A DNA stretch of 55,164 nucleotides from an uncultured Cyclobacteriaceae bacterium. Lineage in GTDB: Bacteria; Bacteroidota; Bacteroidia; Cytophagales; Cyclobacteriaceae. Where the stretch lies: NCBI GenBank assembly GCA_947492745.1, contig CANLOE010000038.1, forward strand, positions 1 through 55,164, given 5' to 3'. Shown here one piece after another: positions 38,230 through 46,590 of this stretch (position 1 is the stretch's first letter; each line of letters begins with the position of its first letter). The notes beneath the pieces were generated by a model, which searched no databases, was not told the origin of the DNA, and saw nothing but the letters and a program-made list of their open reading frames with translations. The position numbers were made by a program, and so were the translations under genes.

Positions 38230-39584
38230 CAACCTACTTGAACAGGTAACCGCTGCCGTAATTTTTGCAGTTCGACCTTCAATACAAACCAGAGGATGAG
38301 GGCATAGAGGACATTTTCAAGTGCCAATGTATAGTAAATACCTTTTACTGCCGTAAAATAGGGCAATAGTAAGATCAAGGGCAAAAACAGTAATGCCTGA
38401 CGTGCAAAAGGAAGGAATGTGGCCTTTTTCGCTTTGCCTATGGCCTGAAAAAAGATGATCGTGCTGCTTGAAACAGGAAGAAAGGGCAAGGCTAAAAATA
38501 TCAGTCTCAGATAATGGAGTTCGCTACCCGACACTGTTTCACCGGGTATCATCAATCCGATAAACCATTCCGGAAAAAGGAGTATCGGCATCGTCAACAA
38601 GACCAGAGAAAGGATAGCTCCCAGACGAAAGGACTTTACAGAATGGATGCACCGTTGTAAGTTGGCAGCTCCATAGTTGATACCTACTATGGGTTGCAGT
38701 GGTTGTAACAGACCCATAGCGGGTAAGGACACAAAGGAAAACAATCGGAAGGCCGCACTGAAAACGGCCAGATCATGGGCCGAGCCATACCAGGTTATCG
38801 AACGGAAGACGATAAACTGCCGTAGCACATTGGATAATTGCATGGAAAGGACTGAAAAACCCACGCCCAGCACATCATTGATAATAGCTTTTTCTATTCT
38901 TATGCCAAATGCGCCCACAGCAAAAGAAGCCTTTCCTCGAATGAAGTAAAGACTTGTCAAGACGCTATACACTATCATACTGACAATACTGCTCCACGCA
39001 GCACCCTTAACTCCCATCCCCAACGATACTATAAAAACGGGAGTCAGGGCAATATTCAAAATCACGGCCATCACCGTGTAGGTCATCGCCTGTCTTATCT
39101 TACCTTCCGATCGGATCAAGCCATTGGCAGAAAGACCATAAACACTAAAGAAAACACCCAATAAATAAACCTCTAGGTACGCTACTCCCATCTGATGAAC
39201 GAGCTCTTCGGCACCCAATAAGGTAAGGGCCTCTTTTGAAAAAGGAAGCCCCAGTAGCATCAACAGACCTGATCCTATCAATGAAAATGCCAGCAAATTG
39301 GGAAACACAAGCCGCTGAACAGACCTGTCTCCCGAGCCAATGGCCCGGCTCAATACGGACGATGAGCCTGCAGCTATAAAACCCGTGACACCGGTAACCA
39401 CCAAGGTCAATGGAAACAACAATGAAACCGCTGCAAAAGCTGCTGCACTGACCAGATTGCCCAAGTACATCGAATCCACCAGAGAATTGACGGACAGCAC
39501 CATCATCCCCAGAATACCGGGCAATGAAAGCTTCCTCATCAGTCGCCCAGGACTGTCCTTCAACAAGTCAGGCTGTCGCGACAC
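38229..39584 (-). CDS. MATE-family efflux transporter
   Basis: 451 residues with twelve predicted membrane helices in two similar halves (MRKLSLPGILGMMVLSVNSLVDSMYLGNLV at the start; AFRLFSFVSLPAMGLLQPLQPIVGINYGA in the second half). MATE proteins expel cationic drugs or natural products using Na+ or H+ gradients. The start is GTG at 39584, one base after the TAG stop of the DUF5916 gene; no ATG fits the conserved start. It is the last gene of the seven-gene operon led by the TonB receptor, so it probably exports a compound linked to that system or protects against an imported one. Confidence 0.9.
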   Translation of the reverse strand: MSRQPDLLKDSPGRLMRKLSLPGILGMMVLSVNSLVDSMYLGNLVSAAAFAAVSLLFPLTLVVTGVTGFIAAGSSSVLSRAIGSGDRSVQRLVFPNLLAFSLIGSGLLMLLGLPFSKEALTLLGAEELVHQMGVAYLEVYLLGVFFSVYGLSANGLIRSEGKIRQAMTYTVMAVILNIALTPVFIVSLGMGVKGAAWSSIVSMIVYSVLTSLYFIRGKASFAVGAFGIRIEKAIINDVLGVGFSVLSMQLSNVLRQFIVFRSITWYGSAHDLAVFSAAFRLFSFVSLPAMGLLQPLQPIVGINYGAANLQRCIHSVKSFRLGAILSLVLLTMPILLFPEWFIGLMIPGETVSGSELHYLRLIFLALPFLPVSSSTIIFFQAIGKAKKATFLPFARQALLFLPLILLLPYFTAVKGIYYTLALENVLYALILWFVLKVELQKLRQRLPVQVG

Positions 39585-39585
39585 C

Positions 39586-41793
39586 CTAGAACTGCTTTAG
39601 AAAAGTAACCTTCCCGATGAGCTGCTGCTCATTGAAAGGCTGCTCCAATCCACTGATGCGGGTATCGTTGAAAACCAGATAGACAAAGGACAATGGCCGA
39701 TACTCCCAACTTCCACGGACATTCCATCGGCCTTGCTCATCAAAAGAATTGTACTGGTAAAAAGCGGATAGCTGTAAACGGGGATTGAGGGCAAACCGTG
39801 CTCCAAGGGTAGTCAGGTGTGTCTCCAGATTTTCCAGTGACTTGCCCAGTTGATTCAGCTTATTGTATTCGTAATCCACCGTAAATGCCACGTGCGGAAT
39901 GGGTGCAAGCCGCAGTCCTCCTTTAACGGTAAGTCGCTCACCATTGTAAAAATCGCCCCAGTCCAATCTGCTGGAAGCGGAGAACTTTCGAGATTGATCG
40001 GTATTGTAGGTCACTCTATGCCGCGTATAGTAGTACTCCTCTTGAGCGATGGCCACACCAAGCGGGGCAAAACTGAAATTGATATTTTGCCAAGTGGGAA
40101 AGATAGCATACTCAAAAAAGCTGCCATCCGTAAAAACCAGATAGATAGGGAACAGGTAGATATTGGCCTGTTGAAAGTTGCCCAGATCATTGGCATCATG
40201 GTAATAATTGAAAAAAGCTCCCGGATCATAGCGCCTGACCCAAGGGATATCCTTTGGTCGGAAAATATAATATCCTCCCGGGTTGTGCTGGATTACATTT
40301 TTCTGAAAGACAAAACCCATATCGGGATGGTAGTCCTCAGTAACAAAATTGGTCAGCCAGCCCAAATAAAATTTGTTGGTATTGTAGCCTGCAAATACCT
40401 TCCCTGCCAGTCCCAAGGTATCACTGGTATTATCCCTAGAGCCGGAAAGCATATAAGAAAGGGTCAGTTCACTTTTAGGGCGGATAAATCCATCCACGGT
40501 GAGCGTGGTATTGTTACTCTGCTCCGTACCCAGTTCACCCGAAGCCTCGTCTAAGCGATGGGTCAGCATAATGCCCACATTGTTTTCCTTGCCATAGTTT
40601 TGCAGGTACCTGGCCACGGCAAAGTTCGCTCCCGGAGAATTCGCCGTTTGTGCTTGGTGCATGTACAGTCCGGCAATGGCACGGTCATCATTGCGCATGG
40701 TGTACCTGGCCCCACCATCGATTCGTGCCGGTGCTGCATTGAAGTTTCCCTGTAGACCGATGGTCCTGCTGAAAAAGGGTACAATGGAAGAATTGTCCGC
40801 ACCCGCCCAGATGCCCGAGTTTTCCAGAAAAAACTGTCTCCGCTCGGGGAAGAAGATATTGAAACGCTCTAGGTTATTGACGGCACGGTCCACATCCGCT
40901 TGGGCAAAATCGGTATTGAAAGTCAAATCCAAAACCGAGCGTGGGTCAATGGCCCATTTCACATCGCCTCCCAGCTTTATATCTCCATCCGAAGTACTTT
41001 CACCATCGGCCTCCTTATCATCATACTGATACAGGAAGTAGGGTTCCACTCGTATATTGGCACTCGGCTCAGGTAGGGTAAGTCCTTTGAGTTGAGCGGC
41101 ATAAGTCATTCGGTAGGGAGAAAAAGACTGTGGGATAGCCGGAAACACCGTCTGTTCGTAATCTCTACGGGCCAGCCGGCTAAAAGTGATGCCCCAAGTG
41201 ACGGAATCAGCTTCCTCCGGACGTTCATATCGTATCGACTTAAATGGAATCGCAAACTCGGCATAATACCCCGAATCGGTCTGATGTGTTCGTACGGTCC
41301 ATAGGGCGTTCCAGTTATTGTCCGTATTGTTATCATTGAAATTTTGCAGGTCGCGCTGATTACCGTAAGGCGTGGTCTGAAAGGACACACAGTATTGCTT
41401 GAGGTTCTGGGGGTCCAGTTGGATACTGAAGATATCGTTTTCACCCCAGCTGAAATCGCGGCGAAGGTCTTGGACGCGAACACCCTTTTTACCCAATGAA
41501 TCGGCACAGAATACGCCTACATACAGGTTTTTTTCATCGTAGAGCAGTTTTGCTCGGGTTTGATACCTGTAATTCCCTCCTTGCCGAGGTTCTACACGAA
41601 AAAAATCCTGCGTGACGGGAGCCGTTGCCCAATCGGGTTCCGAAAGCCTGCCATCGATCTTAATAGTGTTCCGGGTATGTACTGCCCGGATTTCAACGGG
41701 TGTTTCCAAGGGAGGGAAATTCTCGGATTGCTGGGCCTGAAGGACACCGTGCAGTAGCGAAAAAACAAAAAATACCATTATCCTTTTCATCAT
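39586..41793 (-). CDS. DUF5916 / CBM9-like outer-membrane protein
   Basis: 735 residues with a signal peptide (MMKRIMVFFVFSLLHGVLQAQ). Residues about 30-240 are a carbohydrate-binding-module-9-like domain (IKIDGRLSEPDWATAPVTQDFFRVEP, LYVGVFCADS, DNDIFSIQLDP-like). The rest is a DUF5916-type beta-barrel (DFAQADVDRAVNNLERFNIFFPERRQFFLENSGIW). It ends KVTFLKQF with a terminal Phe typical of outer-membrane barrels. Family members are common in Bacteroidota, usually near transport genes, and have no settled function. Its start ATG overlaps the upstream permease stop (ATGA). It ends with TAG. Confidence 0.88.
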   Translation of the reverse strand: MMKRIMVFFVFSLLHGVLQAQQSENFPPLETPVEIRAVHTRNTIKIDGRLSEPDWATAPVTQDFFRVEPRQGGNYRYQTRAKLLYDEKNLYVGVFCADSLGKKGVRVQDLRRDFSWGENDIFSIQLDPQNLKQYCVSFQTTPYGNQRDLQNFNDNNTDNNWNALWTVRTHQTDSGYYAEFAIPFKSIRYERPEEADSVTWGITFSRLARRDYEQTVFPAIPQSFSPYRMTYAAQLKGLTLPEPSANIRVEPYFLYQYDDKEADGESTSDGDIKLGGDVKWAIDPRSVLDLTFNTDFAQADVDRAVNNLERFNIFFPERRQFFLENSGIWAGADNSSIVPFFSRTIGLQGNFNAAPARIDGGARYTMRNDDRAIAGLYMHQAQTANSPGANFAVARYLQNYGKENNVGIMLTHRLDEASGELGTEQSNNTTLTVDGFIRPKSELTLSYMLSGSRDNTSDTLGLAGKVFAGYNTNKFYLGWLTNFVTEDYHPDMGFVFQKNVIQHNPGGYYIFRPKDIPWVRRYDPGAFFNYYHDANDLGNFQQANIYLFPIYLVFTDGSFFEYAIFPTWQNINFSFAPLGVAIAQEEYYYTRHRVTYNTDQSRKFSASSRLDWGDFYNGERLTVKGGLRLAPIPHVAFTVDYEYNKLNQLGKSLENLETHLTTLGARFALNPRLQLSAFYQYNSFDEQGRWNVRGSWEYRPLSFVYLVFNDTRISGLEQPFNEQQLIGKVTFLKQF

Positions 41794-43226
41794 TGGGAGT
41801 CTCCTTTCATTTTAATCAAACCAAGCGTGAACACTGTTATAGTAGCCAATGAAATTTTGCCCAAGCCCCACCATATAGTGGTCCATTGCTTGTTGTTCTT
41901 GGACATGGTAAATACGGGCAGTTCTGAATAATCTTCCAATAGGATGGGTTTGTCCCCAAAAAGCCTGGAAAAGTAGAAACGGGTAATTTCCCCGTGAAAA
42001 TCAGCCAATGCATCCTGAAAGTGGAGAAAAGTGCTAAGATCGGTCTCCGTGATATGGGCCAGTACATCCTGCATATTCGCTGCCGGACTTAACCAATGAA
42101 AACGAGCGGCCCATTCATTTCTTTTGGCTACCTGCGCGGTATACCGACCGACTTCCTTTTGACTGTTGATGTCTTTGAGTGCTGTAAAGGCCGCATAAGC
42201 CTTCGGCATAATATTTTTTTTCAAGAGACCGTCACTAGGAGCCAAATCGGGCCTATGGGCCAGAAACTCCATGATCACTTCCTTGGATTCTTCTTCATCA
42301 TCCTCATTATCCAACCCTGTCCTGCGGGTCAGTCCCGCCAGTGTAGCACTGCTCAAGGGATATTTTACCGTTACGATCACATTGAGCACGGCAGGAACTA
42401 CGATAAGCAACAACAACCAGAATCCTGCCGCTATGATAGCATTGAATGCCGAACTTCTACGAAAGCTTATAATCCAGAACATCAGTCCGAACCAAAAGGC
42501 ACAATACACCATAACCCCTATCATCCAAGCAGTGGCAGGCACCCAATTTTCAGTCTGCAGTGGATTGCCAGCAGAAAATAGGCCCATCAGCGAAAGCAAC
42601 AGGGCCAGTCCGATAATGAGCAATGCATAAAATACGAGGCGCAGTCCTATGATCTTCCCCATACTCACTGATTGAATCCGCAATAAGGCCAGCGTGCCAC
42701 TCTCCTTTTCTGCCGAGTACAGACCGTAACAGAAAGCAATGATGAGCAGTGGGAATAGATAGATCAGTACAAAAGAGAGGTCGAAATTACCCGCCATTAG
42801 GTTCATGGGGTTGGCCAGTTCGTTTTCAAAAAGTTGATAGTGCAAGCTCATACCCGTCAGTCGATAATAGTAACGGAACAAGTCTCGCTGACCAATGGCC
42901 AGAGAAGCATAATCATGAGGCGGCAGAATAGCATGGTAGCCGTGGCGATACCATGCATAGGCCGGACGGGAGGCAATGTCATGTGTTTGCTCTTGTTCCA
43001 GTGTTTCCGGTCCTTCTTTAAAACTGGCAGTATACCGAGAGAACTCCTCTTGCTCCAGTGCGGTCATTGCTTTGATGGTCTCTCGCTGTGCATCGATTTC
43101 CGATTGTCCGTAATAAATGGCATACATGCCAAACACAAAAACAAGGGCCAGCATGATCAGCTGAAACTTGTTGCGCACTAAGGCTTTCCACTCATACAGC
43201 AGCAGTGTTTGGGTAGCTTTATCCAT
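41790..43226 (-). CDS. ABC-2 type permease, DUF3526
   Basis: 478 residues: one N-terminal membrane helix after WKALVRNKFQLIMLALVFVFGMYAIYYG, a large extracytoplasmic domain of about 100 residues, then five more helices (SFVLIYLFPLLIIAFCYGLY, VFYALLIIGLALLLSLMG and others). This layout is that of DUF3526 permeases, which work as pairs with a NatA-like ATPase. Its start overlaps the end of the other permease by 8 bp and its stop overlaps the next ATG, so translation is coupled. Substrate unknown; context is metal or metallophore transport. Confidence 0.9.
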   Translation of the reverse strand: MDKATQTLLLYEWKALVRNKFQLIMLALVFVFGMYAIYYGQSEIDAQRETIKAMTALEQEEFSRYTASFKEGPETLEQEQTHDIASRPAYAWYRHGYHAILPPHDYASLAIGQRDLFRYYYRLTGMSLHYQLFENELANPMNLMAGNFDLSFVLIYLFPLLIIAFCYGLYSAEKESGTLALLRIQSVSMGKIIGLRLVFYALLIIGLALLLSLMGLFSAGNPLQTENWVPATAWMIGVMVYCAFWFGLMFWIISFRRSSAFNAIIAAGFWLLLLIVVPAVLNVIVTVKYPLSSATLAGLTRRTGLDNEDDEEESKEVIMEFLAHRPDLAPSDGLLKKNIMPKAYAAFTALKDINSQKEVGRYTAQVAKRNEWAARFHWLSPAANMQDVLAHITETDLSTFLHFQDALADFHGEITRFYFSRLFGDKPILLEDYSELPVFTMSKNNKQWTTIWWGLGKISLATITVFTLGLIKMKGDSQ

Positions 43227-44658
43227 GTAGTGGTTTTATTTTTCGGTTCGCATAAGTCAATAGTGTTATCAAAAGTACTGACCACAACAGCAGCGAAATC
43301 AACTCTAGGTGATAGTGACCGAGCAGCTCCCGAGCCATAGGCGTACGGTACGAAAAGTCATCGATTTGCTGCCACAGATCATTTCCCGCTTTATAGCCGT
43401 AGAATTTGCCATACTCAGAGTTTTCGGCCATATCCTTGTTCATTTTCCGTATCAGTTCCCTGCGATAGTTTTCTACCTTTTCTTCAAAATGAATGCTGGT
43501 ATACATATCGGTGCCGGACAGGGCCATCGAGAGATGGCGAACAGCCAAGTATGGATTAAAGAGACTGGCAATACTGCTCATACGGTTTTGTTGATGGAAA
43601 AGCTTGCGAAGTCGGCCCAAGTGATGGTCGTATACCTGATTGCCAAATTCCTCCCCGGCCTGCATACTCACCCCTTCAAAATTGAGGGGAAGTTGCTGTA
43701 CGGAATCTACCTTGTATTTCTTTAGGTATTCTTTTTCTAAATTGGCCTTTTGGACGGAGAGTGGTGTCGTCCCCTCTGGTCCATGGCGTTTGTCCGCTTC
43801 GATCTGGGCCTTGAACTCCCTCATAGAAGGAAGTGTGTAAATGTTCTCGCTAAGGTTGGCCAATGCCTTGGGCATCAGTATGGTGAAAAATATCCAGCAA
43901 GTAAGTAAGGTCAGCAGGGCATTTCTACTTTTGGAAGAATGGATGGACACCCAGACTGCTAGCGCTATGAACAAGAAAAGGTATATGCTGTACAGCAGTA
44001 GCAGTAGCAGCACCCTGACCGCCGTATCCGGAATGGCTTCTGAAGTTACGCCCATGCCGTAAAGCAGACCGATACTCAACAGAAAGAATACCAAGATGAC
44101 CGAAAGCATCAAACTGTATGCAAGTATCTTGCCCCAGGCCAAGGTATGAAATGACATGCCCTGACTGATGAGTAGTTTCAATGTGCCACTTTCCCGCTCT
44201 CGAGTGAAAGAAGCGAAGGCCAGAAAAATGATCAACAAAGGTAACAGTATCTGCAATACCAATGCCGCACTCAACTCTCCAAACCGAATCATACTACTAT
44301 GGTCCTGAGCCGGGCGAAACATGAACTCATGTTGATAATGTGCTTCCAAATATACGGAGGTACCCGTGTAAGCATCCAAACCAAAATCAAACAGGCTGAG
44401 TACCGTCTTGGGCTTGAACGCAAAAGTGCCATAATGGGCGGCTATGTGAGGATGTTTATCGCCCTGATGGAGCCATTCTTGCCGCTTTTCGCTCCGAGTC
44501 TGAGCAATCGTCTCTTTCTGTTGCTTATAGGAAACATATCCCGCATACAATGCCACTCCCAGCAGTACAACAATAATGAGCCCCAGAAAAACAATCAGTC
44601 GTTCGCGAAGGGCTATCCTGATTTCTTTTTTAGCGATATGTATCAGTGCCGGTAGCAT
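43219..44658 (-). CDS. ABC-2 type permease, DUF3526 (first of pair)
   Basis: 479 residues with the same layout as the neighbouring permease: IAKKEIRIALRERLIVFLGLIIVVLLGVALYAGY at the N-terminus, an extracytoplasmic domain, and a run of helices (LVLQILLPLLIIFLAFASF, SLMLSVILVFFLLSIGLLYG). The sequence FTRERESGTLKLLISQGMS between helices matches a coupling helix that contacts the ATPase. It starts 4 bp after the ATPase stop. The two permeases plus ATPase would make one heterodimeric exporter or importer. Confidence 0.9.
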   Translation of the reverse strand: MLPALIHIAKKEIRIALRERLIVFLGLIIVVLLGVALYAGYVSYKQQKETIAQTRSEKRQEWLHQGDKHPHIAAHYGTFAFKPKTVLSLFDFGLDAYTGTSVYLEAHYQHEFMFRPAQDHSSMIRFGELSAALVLQILLPLLIIFLAFASFTRERESGTLKLLISQGMSFHTLAWGKILAYSLMLSVILVFFLLSIGLLYGMGVTSEAIPDTAVRVLLLLLLYSIYLFLFIALAVWVSIHSSKSRNALLTLLTCWIFFTILMPKALANLSENIYTLPSMREFKAQIEADKRHGPEGTTPLSVQKANLEKEYLKKYKVDSVQQLPLNFEGVSMQAGEEFGNQVYDHHLGRLRKLFHQQNRMSSIASLFNPYLAVRHLSMALSGTDMYTSIHFEEKVENYRRELIRKMNKDMAENSEYGKFYGYKAGNDLWQQIDDFSYRTPMARELLGHYHLELISLLLWSVLLITLLTYANRKIKPLHG

Positions 44659-44662
44659 CAGA

Positions 44663-45364
44663 TCAGTTGTGCATGTGTTGGAGGTACAGCTTTTCCAAAT
44701 CCCGAAAACTCACTTCCTCCGAAGCAAACTGCTCCACGAGCACCCCTTCTTTCATAATACCGATATGGGTACCCGTATCCTTGGCTCGAAAAAGGTCATG
44801 CGTGGCCATCAATGTGGCCACACCTCTTTTTTTCATGGTAAGCAACAGCTCGGAGAACTCATTGCTTGCCTTCGGATCAAGTCCTGAAGTGGGCTCGTCC
44901 AATAACAGTACACTGGCCTCTCTGGCACAGGCCAAGGCGATGCCCACTTTTTGCCGCATACCCTTGGAGTAGCTGCTCACACGCCGATGAATAAAGTCAG
45001 CTTGCAGCCCGGACTCCCGGAGCAAGCTTTCCAACTGATCTTGTGTATGACTTTTCCCGCCCAGTCCACAGAAAAAATCAAGATTTTCCAAACCCGTCAG
45101 GTGCGGATATAGCATCAGGTTTTCGGGGATATAGGAAAGCAGCTGCTTGGTTTCCCTGTCATGGAGCGTCACATCCATAGCATTGATACTGGCCTGTCCG
45201 TCCGTGGGCTCTATGAAATTGAGGAACAGGTTGATGGTAGTGGATTTTCCTGCACCATTGGCACCCAGCAGGCAGAATATATCTCCTTCGTTAACGGAAA
45301 GATCCAGACCATTCAGTGCAGTAAAATCTCCGTACTTCTTCGTCAAGTTATCAGCTCGTAGCAT
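44663..45364 (-). CDS. ABC transporter ATP-binding protein
   Basis: 233 residues with Walker A GANGAGKST (about 36-44), Q-loop region SYIPENLML, a signature reading YSKGMRQKV in place of LSGGQ (usual in NatA/DRA-type ABC-2 ATPases), Walker B VLLLDEPTSGLDP and the switch His in MATHD. It powers the two DUF3526 permeases downstream. It begins 10 bp after the DUF4374-like gene. ABC-2 systems of this type are mostly exporters, which would fit secretion of a small molecule or peptide from this locus. Confidence 0.95.
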   Translation of the reverse strand: MLRADNLTKKYGDFTALNGLDLSVNEGDIFCLLGANGAGKSTTINLFLNFIEPTDGQASINAMDVTLHDRETKQLLSYIPENLMLYPHLTGLENLDFFCGLGGKSHTQDQLESLLRESGLQADFIHRRVSSYSKGMRQKVGIALACAREASVLLLDEPTSGLDPKASNEFSELLLTMKKRGVATLMATHDLFRAKDTGTHIGIMKEGVLVEQFASEEVSFRDLEKLYLQHMHN

Positions 45365-45374
45365 GGGAAAATGA

Positions 45375-46589
45375 TTATTTTAAGTTTTCCAGACCAGTGA
45401 TGTATCCCCCTGTTGACACGAAAAATTTCGTGCTGCTATTGGTACTGACATCCAATCTGTAGACGGCATTTTCACTATTGGTGGCTGTGGTGAATAGCAG
45501 GTTCTTGTCTTCCAGCTCGTGAACGATCATTCTTCGGGAACCATAAGTGGTCGGCAAACCCGGTACAGCTCCTTTGTCCGTCTTTGTAATCAAGTCTATT
45601 TCATGGTAAGTGAACTGTGGCTCTCCTGTCTTGAACTCCCAGAAATCGGTCTCATCCTCTACTTTTGCCGTAAAGGACCTACCGCCGGAAGTATGATAGA
45701 TACCATAGGAGATATTGCCCGTAGCTTCTACCAAGTCGAAGAAATAATCTTCATCAAATTCCGTACTGCCATTGTTGATTCTCAGCACTGCACTGGGACT
45801 GCTGCCACCCTCGCTCAGTGTGGTACCCAAAGCCTGTACATAGATGTCACCGTTTTCCGTTTTGACCATACCGGTATTGGCTCCTTGGCCGCCAAATACC
45901 ATTCCTGTCCTGCCATCGGCGATTACTTTTTCCACCATGCGGGCATTGAGGTCTATTATGGCAACATAGGCTGAGTCATTGGCGGGAGAAAAGTTGTTCT
46001 CATAGTGCACTCCCATAAACAGTTTGTCGTCCCGCTCCACCATGTCCAGGTAGTACGTTCTGGTCACATCGGCAACCCTCTTGGTCACTTTGGAAAGGTC
46101 GATTTCATCGGTGATCCTCATGGAAGAGGGGTCAAATACAATAAGCTTGGAGATACCCCCCGCCACGGTGGCGTAGGCTACTTTCTCACTTTCAAAGTAG
46201 AGTGTTGAAAAAGTATTGGCCCCCGGTACCACGATGCGTTCTTCTTCCTTTGGGGTACCCTCGGCATTCATACTGTATTTCACCAGATTGGCGGGGGCCC
46301 CGAATGGTGCGGCATATATATTCTTACCATAGGAGACAGTACCCGCACTTCCCGTAAGTTCTACGGCCCTGTCATTTCCTATGCTGGCAAAATCCAGCGA
46401 TTCCACTCCTTGAATGTAAGTAGTCCGGTCCGGCCATGCCCCGCTCACGGTAGAGATGGCAAAACCGATTTCCGTAGCCGGGTCCGGGCTTACCAGGTCG
46501 GTGTCATCACTGTCACATGCGGTGAAGGTTCCTATATATACCATTGCCAAAGCCAGGATACCGTTTCGTTTGAGCATTTGTTTTTTCAT
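45375..46589 (-). CDS. DUF4374-like beta-propeller lipoprotein (XusB-like)
   Basis: 404 residues with a lipoprotein signal peptide (LALAMVYIGTFTAC, Cys near residue 25) followed by the Asp-rich DSDDTD typical of surface-exported Bacteroidota lipoproteins. The rest is made of repeated beta-strand blades (YGKNIYAAPFGAPANLVKYSMN, KLIVFDPSSMRITDEIDLSKV, YVAIIDLNARMVEKVIADGRTGM). It resembles DUF4374 proteins such as XusB, which as I recall binds siderophores at the cell surface beside a TonB receptor. It starts one base after the receptor gene, so the two probably form a receptor plus surface-binder pair. The DUF assignment is from layout and neighbours. Confidence 0.78.
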   Translation of the reverse strand: MKKQMLKRNGILALAMVYIGTFTACDSDDTDLVSPDPATEIGFAISTVSGAWPDRTTYIQGVESLDFASIGNDRAVELTGSAGTVSYGKNIYAAPFGAPANLVKYSMNAEGTPKEEERIVVPGANTFSTLYFESEKVAYATVAGGISKLIVFDPSSMRITDEIDLSKVTKRVADVTRTYYLDMVERDDKLFMGVHYENNFSPANDSAYVAIIDLNARMVEKVIADGRTGMVFGGQGANTGMVKTENGDIYVQALGTTLSEGGSSPSAVLRINNGSTEFDEDYFFDLVEATGNISYGIYHTSGGRSFTAKVEDETDFWEFKTGEPQFTYHEIDLITKTDKGAVPGLPTTYGSRRMIVHELEDKNLLFTTATNSENAVYRLDVSTNSSTKFFVSTGGYITGLENLK

Positions 46590-46590
46590 A